NCBI RefSeq assembly: GCF_012911975.1
Contig: NZ_SMDQ01000039.1
Coordinates: forward strand, 1-52,233
Length of the DNA: 52,233 bases
Source of the DNA: Nodosilinea sp. P-1105
GTDB lineage: Bacteria > Cyanobacteriota > Cyanobacteriia > Phormidesmidales > Phormidesmidaceae
Direction: 5' to 3'
The notes beneath the pieces were generated by a model, which saw only the letters and a program-made list of their open reading frames with translations, was not told the DNA's origin and did not search any database. Position numbers and translations under genes: made by a program. This document shows positions 1 through 8,462 of the stretch, piece by piece (positions within the stretch are counted from its first letter, which is position 1; each line of letters begins with the position of its first letter).

Positions 1-2
1 GT

Positions 3-98
3 GGGGAGATGGGGAGATGGGGAGATGGGGAGATGGGGAGATGGGGAGGTGGGGAGATGGGGAGATGGGGAGATGGGGAGGTGGGGAGATGGGGAGGT
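3..98. repeat. 8-bp G-rich minisatellite
   Basis: Twelve tandem 8-bp units of GGGGAGAT, three of them carrying the variant GGGGAGGT, run up to a degenerate end just upstream of sbcC. The repeat probably continues to the left of the window. One strand is almost pure purine plus T, so G-quadruplex or slipped structures are possible. Three units make 24 bases, so the tract stays open in frame, but I see no reason to treat it as coding. A C-rich counterpart, reading as the other strand of a similar unit, lies between glgB and the gghA-like gene near 48640-48685. Confidence 0.9.
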
Positions 99-190
99 GG
101 GAGGTTGCAGAATCTTTAAAGATCAGGTGTACTTAGAGTTCGCATGTACTGTACCCTTGATACAGTGGTGCTTTTGGTGCTTTAGCTTCG

Positions 191-3100
191 ATGGTTCCCC
201 GGCACATTACTCTACAAAACTTTCTCAGCTACCGTCAGGCCAGCCTCGACTTTGCTGGGTTGCATGTGGCCTGCATTGCTGGCCCCAATGGGGCTGGTAA
301 ATCGTCGTTGCTGGAGGCGATCGCCTGGGCCATTTGGGGTCAAAGTCGGGTGGCGGCCGATGACGATGTGATTCACCAGGGGGCGATGGAGGCGCGGGTC
401 ACCTTTGAGTTTCACCAGGGGGAGCACATCTATAAAATTCTGCGGGGCCGACACCGGGTGCAGGGCACCAGCCTCGAATTTCAGGTACAAACCGAGGCGG
501 GGTATCGGGTGCTGACCCAGCGGGGGGTCAGGGCGACCCAGGGATTAATCTGCCGTCACCTCAAACTGGACTACGATACGTTCATCAATTCCGCCTATCT
601 GCGGCAAGGTCGGACGGATGACTTTATGTTGAAGCGGCCCAGCGATCGCAAGCAGATTTTGGCCGACCTGCTAAAGTTAGACCACTACGATCAGCTGGCG
701 GACCGGGCTAAAGAGCAGGCCCGACAACTGAAGGCGGAGCTGACCCTGGGCCAGGCTCAAATCGACGATATGCAGGCTGCCTTACAAGACTATGACGCTA
801 CGGTCCAGCGCTTGCAGGCCATGCAAACCGAATTGGAGACCCTGGAGCAGCAACAAACAGACGATCGCCAACGCTTGCAACACCTGAAAACCCTAGAACA
901 GGACTATCAGCAGCAACAGCAACAGTTGGAACTGGTCAGCCAACAGCACGACCACCTGGCTCAGGTCTGCCGCCAAACCGCTGAGGCCCTGGCTCAAGCG
1001 CAAGCCCAACGCCGCCAGGGGGAAGCGATTCTGGCCCAAGCGGCGGACATTCAGGCCGGGATAGATCGCCTACAAGCCTTAGAAGCAGAGGATGCCCAGC
1101 TCAATCAACAGTTCCAGCAGTACCAGACATTGCAACAACAGCTCCAACCTGTGCGCGCCCAATACCAGGCTCAGCAGCAGGCCCTCCAGACCCGGCGGCA
1201 GCAGCAAGAAAGTCAGTTGGCAGCGATCGCCGCGCAACTGGCGGACCTAGATCAGATCCTCAAGCCGCAGGCGGAGGTCAAAGCGGCTCGGCAAAAACTG
1301 GCGGCGGCCAAGGCCCACCTCAAACACCTGGATGCGCTGCAACTCCAGGCAGAGCCTCTATTGCAGCGCCGCCAACAACTACAGGGGGATCTGCGCCAGG
1401 CCCAGACCCAGCTCAAAACCCGCTTAGAAGACTTGACCGCCACCGCCGCCCAACTGACCAAGCAACAGCAGCAGCAACCCCAACTGGTCGCCACCGTCCA
1501 AGATGTATCAGCCACCCGCAGCTATTTAGAGCGGCGGCGGCTTTACCAAGAACAGGTGCGAGAAAAGGGGCTGGAACGGCGCAGCTTTATGGAAGCCCTG
1601 CAAGTCACCCAGCGGAACTGTGAAGGACAGCTGGCCCAAGTGGCCCAAAAGCTACAATTGCTGACCCAACCTGAAGCGGCTTGTCCCCTATGCGATCGCC
1701 CCTTAGACCACCACCACCGCACCCTGGTGGAAGAACGACATCGGTTGGAACAGCAGGATCTCCAAGCTCACATTTGGGTGATTCGCGAGCAACTGGCGGC
1801 GTCAGAACGGGAAATCCAGGTGCTACGCCAAGAATATCGAGCGGTGGAAGCCGAACTGGCGCTGTATGCTCCAGTACTGCACAAACAAGGGCAGCTGGAC
1901 GCTCAATTGGCCAACCAGGCCACCGTTGAGGCCAAGCTGCAACAGTTGGAAACAGAGCGTCAACAACTACAGCAGTGCCTAGAGGCCAACAGCTACGCCA
2001 CCGACATTCAGGCCGAACTACGCCATATCGACCAGACCCTCAGTCAGCTCGCCTACGACGACCGTGACCATGCCCTGGCCCGAGGTCAGGTGGACCGACT
2101 GCGCTGGGCCGATATCAAGTACCACGAGATCAAACAGGCCCGACGACGCCAGGGGCGATTGCAACGCCAGCAGCAAGACTTGACCGAGGCCCTGGGCCAG
2201 ATTAATGGCGAGTTGGAAAGCCTAGCGGCCAGCGAGCTGAAACAAGCACTAGACCAGATAGAGGCGGCGATCGCCCACCTCAACTATGCCGTCGACCACC
2301 ATCAGCAGGTGCGCCAGGCTCTGCAAGCGGCCCAGCCCTGGCAACTGCGGCAGCAAAAACTACATCAGTGGCAGCAGCAGCAGCCCCAGCAGAGCCAACA
2401 GCTAACGGACCTGCAAGCCCAGTACCAGGCCCAACACCAGCAGCTGCAAGCCGTGGCTGAGCAACGAACCACCCTGACCAGCCAACTAGACAACCTGGGT
2501 TACGATCCCCAGGCACTACCTCGCCTAGAAAACCAGCGGCAGCAGCGGCAGCAGCGGCGGGAGACCCTACTAGCCCAAGGGGGCGCTTTGGCCCAGAAAC
2601 AACAGCATTTGGCCTCCCTGCAGCAGCAACTGAGCCAAAAACAGCAGCAACTCCTGGGGACCCGGCAACAGCAGCGGGTCTACCAAGAACTAGCCCATGC
2701 CTTTGGCCGCAAAGGCATTCAGGCGATGATGATTGAAAACCTGCTGCCCCAGTTGGAGGCCGAAACCAATCGGCTGTTAGGCCGCCTGAGCAACCACCAA
2801 CTGCATGTGCAGTTTGTCACCCAGCGGGCTAGCAAAAGCCGCCAAACCAAACTAATCGACACCCTCGACATTGTGATTGCCGACGCCCAGGGGACTCGCC
2901 CCTATGAAACCTATTCCGGCGGCGAGGGATTTCGGATCAACTTTGCCATTCGGCTGGCCCTGGCCCGACTCTTGGCCCAGCGATCTGGTACCGCTCTGCA
3001 ACTGCTGATTATCGATGAAGGGTTTGGCAGCCAAGACCAACAGGGGTGCGATCGCCTGATTGCTGCCATCAACGCGATCGCCGTGGACTTTGCTTGCATC

Positions 3101-3199
3101 CTGGCCGTCACCCATATTCCCCACTTCCGGGATGCCTTTCAGGCCCGCATTGATGTCACCAAAACCAGTCAGGGATCCCAGCTTGCCCTATCCGCCTAG
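191..3199 (+). CDS. sbcC: SbcC-type exonuclease ATPase subunit
   Basis: Large subunit of the SbcCD (Mre11-Rad50-like) nuclease, which processes hairpins and blocked DNA ends in the cytoplasm. The 1002-residue protein has the full Rad50 architecture. Walker A GPNGAGKSS lies at residues 31-39. Very long Gln-rich coiled-coil arms follow, with a CPLC zinc hook at about 498-501 in the middle. The ABC signature SGGEG starts at about 909, and the Walker B segment LLIIDEGFG has its Asp-Glu at 942-943. The ATG at 191 places the first beta strand (ITLQNFLSYR) at the expected distance before Walker A. The usual nuclease partner sbcD is not next to it. The arms are rich in CAG/CAA codons and look repetitive, but the frame is intact. 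Length is usual for the family. Confidence 0.95.
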   Translation: MVPRHITLQNFLSYRQASLDFAGLHVACIAGPNGAGKSSLLEAIAWAIWGQSRVAADDDVIHQGAMEARVTFEFHQGEHIYKILRGRHRVQGTSLEFQVQTEAGYRVLTQRGVRATQGLICRHLKLDYDTFINSAYLRQGRTDDFMLKRPSDRKQILADLLKLDHYDQLADRAKEQARQLKAELTLGQAQIDDMQAALQDYDATVQRLQAMQTELETLEQQQTDDRQRLQHLKTLEQDYQQQQQQLELVSQQHDHLAQVCRQTAEALAQAQAQRRQGEAILAQAADIQAGIDRLQALEAEDAQLNQQFQQYQTLQQQLQPVRAQYQAQQQALQTRRQQQESQLAAIAAQLADLDQILKPQAEVKAARQKLAAAKAHLKHLDALQLQAEPLLQRRQQLQGDLRQAQTQLKTRLEDLTATAAQLTKQQQQQPQLVATVQDVSATRSYLERRRLYQEQVREKGLERRSFMEALQVTQRNCEGQLAQVAQKLQLLTQPEAACPLCDRPLDHHHRTLVEERHRLEQQDLQAHIWVIREQLAASEREIQVLRQEYRAVEAELALYAPVLHKQGQLDAQLANQATVEAKLQQLETERQQLQQCLEANSYATDIQAELRHIDQTLSQLAYDDRDHALARGQVDRLRWADIKYHEIKQARRRQGRLQRQQQDLTEALGQINGELESLAASELKQALDQIEAAIAHLNYAVDHHQQVRQALQAAQPWQLRQQKLHQWQQQQPQQSQQLTDLQAQYQAQHQQLQAVAEQRTTLTSQLDNLGYDPQALPRLENQRQQRQQRRETLLAQGGALAQKQQHLASLQQQLSQKQQQLLGTRQQQRVYQELAHAFGRKGIQAMMIENLLPQLEAETNRLLGRLSNHQLHVQFVTQRASKSRQTKLIDTLDIVIADAQGTRPYETYSGGEGFRINFAIRLALARLLAQRSGTALQLLIIDEGFGSQDQQGCDRLIAAINAIAVDFACILAVTHIPHFRDAFQARIDVTKTSQGSQLALSA

Positions 3200-3474
3200 C
3201 CTGGCTATTCTAACCGACCATTACTAATCACGACGTTTTGTGAACAAGACTGGCGGTAGCGATTCATATTTCTACGCATTTTTAAGCTTTTCTTCGGTTT
3301 TAGCTTAAAAAATATGTCTCAGGGAATGCAATAACTAAGGAGTGAAAGCTTTATCCTATAAACCATTTGCGGCGTTATTCCCAGACTTGCGTCAGGGGCT
3401 AATGAGTATTAACGCTCATTCACGACAGCTTTAATAAATGTTACATTAGTTCACATAGAAACCACGTGAATCCC
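3200..3474. terminator. Gap after sbcC with probable terminator hairpin
   Basis: This stretch follows sbcC. A perfect 10-bp stem (TTTTTAAGCT at 3279-3288 pairing with AGCTTAAAAA at 3302-3311) encloses a 13-base loop about 80 bases past the stop codon. It could act as a terminator, but the stem is A/T-rich rather than G/C-rich, so termination efficiency is uncertain. Further right the DNA is A/T-rich (TTAATAAATGTTACATTAG, 3431-3449) and could hold a promoter for the small ORF at 3475. Confidence 0.45.
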
Positions 3475-3612
3475 ATGAATGCTTTAACCCTTGTACTTGA
3501 ACTGCTTATCGCAGGAGCCGCAGGAGTTTACCTCGGCCAATTGGCCAAGGCTCCAGTGGAGCAAGAAGAGTTGATTCCGGTACCAGTTCGCGATCGCACC
3601 CCTCAGTCATAA
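3475..3612 (+). CDS. Possible small hydrophobic protein, 45 aa
   Basis: An ATG-to-TAA frame of 45 residues. The first 24 residues form one hydrophobic stretch (LTLVLELLIAGAAGVYLGQL) that could span a membrane. A short acidic linker and a Pro/Arg tail that includes a HIP1 site follow. A/T-rich promoter-like sequence lies 25-45 bases upstream, but there is no clear Shine-Dalgarno. It does not match any small photosystem, cytochrome b6f or NDH subunit I know. A minus-strand frame at 3506-3730 (74 codons) overlaps it, and only one of the two is likely to be real. Small single-span proteins are common in cyanobacteria, so I list it with low confidence. Confidence 0.35.
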   Translation: MNALTLVLELLIAGAAGVYLGQLAKAPVEQEELIPVPVRDRTPQS

Positions 3613-3832
3613 GTTGGGTTGCCGCTTTAGCTGCCACCGGTCGTTGTAAGCTGCGGCAAACCTCTTCTACGTTTAGCTCTCTGCCTTGAAGGTCAATGGC
3701 TTTTCCAGTCAGGGTTTTGAGAGATATCATCTAGCGATGGCAGCTTAATCGCTTTAATCGCTACTAGCAAGTAACCGCCCCAGGGCGGCCCTGTTTTTGA
3801 CCCGGCCCCTGTTAATCTAGCTTCGCCACACG
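3613..3832. other. Leader region of the sigma factor gene
   Basis: A 220-bp gap ahead of the sigma factor start. It contains a repeated AATCGCT motif near 3747-3760 and a short G/C-rich inverted repeat around 3776-3790 (GCCCCAGGGC). No Shine-Dalgarno precedes the ATG at 3833. The minus-strand frame 3506-3730 crosses it, and I see no homology that makes that frame convincing. Confidence 0.4.
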
Positions 3833-4789
3833 ATGAGAACTGCACAAAATTCCACCGACATGGTTCGCACCTATCTCAAAGAGATAGGTAGAGTTCCCCT
3901 CTTAACCCATGAAGAGGAAATCATTCTGGGTAAGCAAGTCCAGCAATTAGTTCAGCTTGAAGCGAAGAAAGCAGCCATAGAAAAAGATTTGGATCAGCCC
4001 TTGACCCTGGAGGCTTGGGCGGATGCCGTGAATATGCCCTTAGCACGGTTGCAAACGGTGGTGCAAGAGGGCAACTTGGCCAAGCGTAAAATGGTGGAAG
4101 CCAATTTGCGTCTAGTGGTGTCTGTGGCCAAGAAATATATCAAGCGCAATGTTGACCTGCTGGACTTGATTCAGGAGGGCACCATTGGCATGCAGCGGGG
4201 AGTCGAAAAATTTGACCCGACGAAAGGGTATCGGTTTTCCACCTACGCCTACTGGTGGATTCGTCAGGCGATTACCCGGGCGATCGCGGAAAAGAGTCGC
4301 ACCATTCGCTTACCCATCCACATCACCGAAAAGTTGAATAAGCTTAAGAAAGCCCAGCGACAACTCTCTCAAAAGTATGGCCGCTCGGCCACTGTGGCAG
4401 AACTGGCGGTAGAGTGCGATCTCACTGTTAAGCAGGTCAGGGATTATTTAGAAAAGTCTCGTCAGCCCCTTTCCCTTGATCTAAGGGTGGGCGACAACCA
4501 GGACACTGAACTGGTGGAACTGCTAGAGGATGATGGCCCCTCTCCCGAAGACTTTGCTACCCAGTCTTCATTGAAGCAAGACATACACCGCTTACTGGGA
4601 GACCTAACCCCCCAGCAGCAAGAAGTACTCTCCCTACGCTTTGGGCTGATGGACGGTAAGACCATGACCCTGGCCAAAATTGGGGACATGCTTGCCATTA
4701 GTCGAGAACGGGTCCGGCAAATCGAACGGGAAGCCCTGACTAAGCTACGCAAGCGCCAGTCCGACATTCGGGAATACTTGGCCAGTTAA
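3833..4789 (+). CDS. Group 2 sigma-70 family RNA polymerase sigma factor
   Basis: A primary-like but non-essential sigma factor that redirects RNA polymerase, of the SigB/SigD kind in cyanobacteria. The 318-residue protein begins with region 1.2 ([19 protein letters not shown]). Region 2 follows, including [20 protein letters not shown] and the region 2.3/2.4 segment [17 protein letters not shown]. Region 3 carries [16 protein letters not shown], and region 4 ends with a helix-turn-helix ([19 protein letters not shown]). The long acidic region 1.1 of group 1 RpoD is absent, which places it in group 2. I do not assign a letter because the SigB, SigC, SigD and SigE types cannot be separated reliably by eye. 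It is convergent with the proA-like gene, and the two stop codons share the bases TTAA at 4786-4789. Confidence 0.93.
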   Translation: MRTAQNSTDMVRTYLKEIGRVPLLTHEEEIILGKQVQQLVQLEAKKAAIEKDLDQPLTLEAWADAVNMPLARLQTVVQEGNLAKRKMVEANLRLVVSVAKKYIKRNVDLLDLIQEGTIGMQRGVEKFDPTKGYRFSTYAYWWIRQAITRAIAEKSRTIRLPIHITEKLNKLKKAQRQLSQKYGRSATVAELAVECDLTVKQVRDYLEKSRQPLSLDLRVGDNQDTELVELLEDDGPSPEDFATQSSLKQDIHRLLGDLTPQQQEVLSLRFGLMDGKTMTLAKIGDMLAISRERVRQIEREALTKLRKRQSDIREYLAS

Positions 4790-6042
4790 GCCAACCCCTG
4801 CAAAACATGCTGGGTGGTTAACAGCGCATTTAAACCGATAAATCCGCTGCATCGCCCCCGCTGCTCGGTCATGCCCAGGGCAATAGCTGAGGCCTGGGCC
4901 GAGTTGCGCACAAAGCGAGGTGACGTGTTGATGTAAACCACCGCGCTATCAACCAACTGAGTAAACTGGTTACTTTCACTGTAGGACTCGGTGACGATGC
5001 TGACAGCATGGTGACTGCCATCGCTGTTGACTAGAGTCGCTGCCATCTGTGCATCTGTCACCTGGCGAAGGGCCACGGTGCGACTTAAAAACGGCCGAGA
5101 CCAGTCTTTGGGATCGGCAACCTGGAGGTCAAGTATGTCAGCCCCTAGGGCTGAATCGGCCAACAGCTGAAAGCCCTTTTCCCAAAGGCTATGGCAAAGC
5201 CTGAGGATGCTGGACGGGCTCAGGCTCTGATGAATCAGCACTTTCTCGATCGCATTAATGGCGTCCGGTTCCCCCCGATGGCTGTCGATCACCATGGTAG
5301 ATACAGTCTCTGAACTACCACTGGCCGACCAGTAGAGATAGGTATTGCCCATGGCGGTGGGCAATACAGGGATCGCCGCTTGGCGAACAACTTGCTGCAC
5401 TAGGTTGGGGCGACCATAGGGAATGACCAGGTCAACCCCTTGGTCTTGTAGCAGCCACTGTCGCGCCGCATCCCCTTCATTTTCAGTCAAGGATAAAATG
5501 CAAGTTTCGGGTAAATCGGCCTGCTCAAGAGCCGCATACAGGGCTTGCAAAATCACCTGGGTGGTTTGGCTAGCTTCGTTGCCCCCTTTCAAGATCAGCC
5601 CATTGCCAGTGCGGATACAGAGGCCAGCCATGATCGCTGCCAATTCTGGAAAGGCTTCGTAAATCAAGGCCACCACCCCCAGGGGCACCACTTGGCTATA
5701 GCCTGACATAGCCTGAGTGAGACGGCTGATCGGCTGGGGGGTCAGAACTCGAGGATCCCCAAGGGAGCCCAGCCGATGAAGGATTTTACAGGCGGTTTGT
5801 AGGCGCTCTGGGGTCAGTTTCAGCCAGTCGAGGACCAATTCTGGAACTGCCATATCTAAGCTGGCCTCAAGGTCCAGCGTATTGGCCTCAAGGATTTGAT
5901 CTTGACTGTCATGGAGGTAGGTGGCCATGGTGTCGAGGAGCTGACTCTGAACGTCAGCCCCTGCGGCCGTCAGTTGGCGACCGGCCTGGCCCACTTGGGC
6001 GATGGCATCACTAAAATCAGTTTGAGATCCGAAAGGTGCCAT
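4786..6042 (-). CDS. ProA-family protein lacking the usual catalytic Cys
   Basis: The gene is homologous along its length to glutamate-5-semialdehyde dehydrogenase (gamma-glutamyl phosphate reductase, proline synthesis). It has 418 residues, the family's usual length. The N-terminal helical region, the cofactor-domain segment [16 protein letters not shown] and the downstream NAIEKVLIH segment all align with ProA. In canonical ProA the last region reads like RPSTCNTVETLL, with Cys as the nucleophile. Here the matching residues are [12 protein letters not shown], with Ile at the Cys position (codon ATT, checked near 5252-5260). The C-terminal glycine-rich segment has also diverged. Cyanobacteria often carry a second ProA-like protein, and this looks like one, so proline synthesis should not be assumed. 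A zinc-ribbon membrane protein starts upstream and ends 4 bases before this ATG, suggesting co-transcription. Confidence 0.8.
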   Translation of the reverse strand: MAPFGSQTDFSDAIAQVGQAGRQLTAAGADVQSQLLDTMATYLHDSQDQILEANTLDLEASLDMAVPELVLDWLKLTPERLQTACKILHRLGSLGDPRVLTPQPISRLTQAMSGYSQVVPLGVVALIYEAFPELAAIMAGLCIRTGNGLILKGGNEASQTTQVILQALYAALEQADLPETCILSLTENEGDAARQWLLQDQGVDLVIPYGRPNLVQQVVRQAAIPVLPTAMGNTYLYWSASGSSETVSTMVIDSHRGEPDAINAIEKVLIHQSLSPSSILRLCHSLWEKGFQLLADSALGADILDLQVADPKDWSRPFLSRTVALRQVTDAQMAATLVNSDGSHHAVSIVTESYSESNQFTQLVDSAVVYINTSPRFVRNSAQASAIALGMTEQRGRCSGFIGLNALLTTQHVLQGLA

Positions 6043-6046
6043 TACA

Positions 6047-6457
6047 TCAGCGTCGAGAGGCCAGCCAGAACATTACCACCACCAATATCGATACCGCTAG
6101 GGTGGCCAATAAACGGATGATCGCTTGCCCTCCTTCAGGCGACTGTAGGGTAGCCAGCAACAAAAACAGAACCATCACCCCAAACGAAACCATCAGCAAC
6201 AGGGGCATGTAGCTAATGTTGATGGCAGAGCGATCGAGTCGCCACTGTTGCCCCGTCCACCGCCAGGCTCGCTTGTAAGGGTAATGGGTGGATAACTGCT
6301 CAATCACATAGCCATCCTCCTGCACCACAAAAATCTGCTGACAGCGATCGCAGCCAAACGCCTCGGTAAGTGCAATGGGTTTGATGCGACCGTGGCGACG
6401 ACAAGGGCAGGGATAATCGGCGGACTGGTCGATCTTTTGGCTTTTGTAAGTACGCAC
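6047..6457 (-). CDS. Zinc-ribbon membrane protein of unknown function
   Basis: A 136-residue protein with a cytosolic-looking N-terminal half that contains two Cys pairs (CPC at about 17-19 and CDRC at about 36-39). These could bind a zinc ion. Two membrane helices follow, at about residues 84-103 (MPLLLMVSFGVMVLFLLLA) and 113-131 (LLATLAVSILVVVMFWLA). The order suggests a small metal-binding or regulatory membrane protein, and I do not recognise a named family. It is directly followed by the ProA paralogue with a 4-base gap on the same strand, so the two are probably translated from one message. Confidence 0.7.
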   Translation of the reverse strand: MRTYKSQKIDQSADYPCPCRRHGRIKPIALTEAFGCDRCQQIFVVQEDGYVIEQLSTHYPYKRAWRWTGQQWRLDRSAINISYMPLLLMVSFGVMVLFLLLATLQSPEGGQAIIRLLATLAVSILVVVMFWLASRR

Positions 6458-6977
6458 AGGACTGCGACAAATATATAAATAGGAATAGAGCCAGCGGCCA
6501 CAGACAATACCAAACAGATTGAAGGTTAGAACATTTCCCTCAGGTAACTTTGCCCCCTCACTCTGGTTTAACCTTATTCTGACACATTAGCTAAACCTCT
6601 TCTGGAAGACAAGCCAGGCTGGGATCAAGTCAGGGGCTGAACGGAGCGATCACCTGCTGGGTAAAGGCCTCAGCCATTTCTGAAATCGGGTTAAAAATGT
6701 AGCCAATGTAGCTTGCCATGTCTAGGCTAAACATGCAGAAATAAAGGCAGGGCAAACAGCATGCACTCCGGTAGCCTAGTACTCTGCCAAGCCAAAGATG
6801 ACAGAGCGGCAGGGTTTAAGGTTCAAGAGATAGGGTACACGGTCTACCTTGAACCCTCAAGCCCTTAGCCCCTAACCCGGTCGCAGGATACTCGGTCACC
6901 CTTGATACCTCCTTGCGCAATCAAGCCACTTAGATAGCTCACCCCGATAACTCATCCCTGGAAGACTGGAGGAATTG
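6458..6977. other. 520-bp gap with hairpin and short minus-strand frame
   Basis: The left part serves the minus-strand membrane gene. A minus-strand frame of 34 codons (6734 down to 6630, starting MFSLDMASYIGYIFNPIS) has no recognisable relatives and no ribosome-binding site, so I do not call it. An 8-bp inverted repeat (GGTTCAAG at 6820-6827, CTTGAACC at 6848-6855) encloses 20 bases. CTAGTACTCTGCCAAGCC at 6776-6793 resembles the ends of the MITE family at 15350 and 39928, but no partner end is visible. The coiled-coil gene to the right has a clear GGAGG. Confidence 0.4.
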
Positions 6978-7562
6978 ATGGCAACAGAACGGCTAGACAT
7001 GGCAGTCAAAAATTTCCAGCATATGAACCAACTGGCGGAGCGCTACACCCGTCTCTGCCGATCCTATGTGCAACTAGCGGAGCGTTTCCACCAGTTGGAT
7101 GTTGATCACATGACCCTAAAGGGGCAAACTGTATCTCTGCTCAACGTTCTTAAGACCAAACAAGACCAGGTGCAGCAGGTCAACGCCCACAATGCCCAGC
7201 TGCAACACCAACTGAACCAATTGGCCGATCAGCATCGCCAGGAGATGCAGGCCCTCACCAGGACTTACGAAGAGAAAATACAGGATCTTACCCAACATTT
7301 GGACGAACTAAAACCCTTAGAAAGTCTGATGACCTCGGAGCGGTACCAAGACCTGGTCATCGCCGAAGAACAGATGGAGCTAGTGGAAGCCACCTTCCTA
7401 GAAATAGACCAGAACGGCACCCCCGATCTCTCGCGCGAGGAACAAACCCTGCTAGCGGCTTACCGGGCTGATCCCTCTACCTTTTTAGCAGGATCAGCTC
7501 AACGACCGACCGTCGCTGTCGCTATGGCGTCGCTGCCTGAGGCTGAATCCGCAGTATCGTGA
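6978..7562 (+). CDS. Coiled-coil protein of unknown function
   Basis: A soluble protein of 194 residues, predicted to be nearly all helix, with a heptad-like pattern from about residue 10 to 115 (many Gln, Leu and Glu). The C-terminus is less ordered and Ala/Pro-rich. I chose the ATG at 6978 rather than the TTG one codon earlier because GGAGG lies 6 bases upstream. No enzymatic motif, signal peptide or membrane segment is visible. It is convergent with the FkbM methyltransferase (16-bp gap). A structural or scaffold role is possible but is only inference from the coiled coil. Confidence 0.7.
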   Translation: MATERLDMAVKNFQHMNQLAERYTRLCRSYVQLAERFHQLDVDHMTLKGQTVSLLNVLKTKQDQVQQVNAHNAQLQHQLNQLADQHRQEMQALTRTYEEKIQDLTQHLDELKPLESLMTSERYQDLVIAEEQMELVEATFLEIDQNGTPDLSREEQTLLAAYRADPSTFLAGSAQRPTVAVAMASLPEAESAVS

Positions 7563-7578
7563 GTAAGATATAAACCGG

Positions 7579-8394
7579 TTAAGACACCACTTTACTCACA
7601 ATCCAATTAGTGAGCCCCCCCTGGTAAGGCGCACAGAGTTGATTCACCCGGGCGGCGGATACCCGATGCTGATAAAAGCAGATCAGGTTGCCATAGACGC
7701 CGTTGGGATAGAAGGGCAGATCCTGGTCTAAGCGGAGCTGTTGTAAGTCAAACAGCTTGGGAGCCGTGCCGGGAGCATAGTCAATCATGATGCTGTCCCC
7801 ATAGCCCCGTTGTTGTAGCGTCTTGAGGCAGTCTACTGTGCCAGCCAAAAACTTAGGTGACCAGCCCTTTTCGCCCTTTTGGCGACTGCTCCCCCCTCCA
7901 TACTCAAACATGACAACCTGCGGCAGCCGTGGTTCAGCGAGATCAGCAAACTGCTGAATCACCACCGGTTCCCACCCTTCGATATCTAGCTTAAAGGCTG
8001 TGATCTGGGTGGCGTTGATTCGCTGCAAGAGGGTGGCCACATCCAAAGTGGGGACTTGCCGGGTCTGGGTTGAGGCCCCAAACCAGTCGGCAGCAAGGGA
8101 ACTAAAGTTGCTGTTGGCAACATGGGCAAACTGACCCAAGTGCAGGGTCTGAGTACCGACTCGATCCGACAGACACTGCTCAATCAGTTGAATCGAGTCC
8201 TGCTGGCAAATGGCCCTCAGTTTATCAGTGGGGGTCGGCTCAACCGCCACAGTGGCATAGCCCAACCGGGCAAACAACTGACAATAAAAGGCAAAGGTAC
8301 CGACTCCCACGTCTAGGCAAAGTCCCTGTCGCTGCGGATCGAGATCGGGCAACAGATGCTCAAGTAGGCCCTGGCAGCAAGCTTCGACGCGCAT
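7579..8394 (-). CDS. FkbM-family SAM-dependent methyltransferase
   Basis: A 271-residue Rossmann-fold methyltransferase of the FkbM (Methyltransf_21) type. The SAM-binding motif I is LCLDVGVGTFAFYCQLF (about residues 24-40). The acidic residue after strand 2 is in VAVEPTP, and the motif IV-like segment is FKLDIEGWE. Family members O-methylate sugars or small hydroxy groups, often in polysaccharide or secondary-metabolite pathways. The substrate cannot be told here because no biosynthetic neighbours are present. The large membrane hydrolase gene upstream on the same strand ends 68 bases before this start, so a shared transcript is possible. Confidence 0.85.
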   Translation of the reverse strand: MRVEACCQGLLEHLLPDLDPQRQGLCLDVGVGTFAFYCQLFARLGYATVAVEPTPTDKLRAICQQDSIQLIEQCLSDRVGTQTLHLGQFAHVANSNFSSLAADWFGASTQTRQVPTLDVATLLQRINATQITAFKLDIEGWEPVVIQQFADLAEPRLPQVVMFEYGGGSSRQKGEKGWSPKFLAGTVDCLKTLQQRGYGDSIMIDYAPGTAPKLFDLQQLRLDQDLPFYPNGVYGNLICFYQHRVSAARVNQLCAPYQGGLTNWIVSKVVS

Positions 8395-8462
8395 AGGATC
8401 GGCCCTAAAGAGAGTGATGCCCCCAGGGTAGACGATTCATAGCAGATCGGCTGAGGGCGTCT

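Noticed and set aside
3506..3730. A minus-strand frame of 74 codons (MISLKTLTGKAIDLQGRELN start).
   Set aside because: No recognised family, weak start context, and it overlaps a better-looking small plus-strand frame; kept only as a note.
6630..6734. A 34-codon minus-strand frame (MFSLDMASYIGYIFNPIS).
   Set aside because: No Shine-Dalgarno and no recognisable relatives; too short to support.
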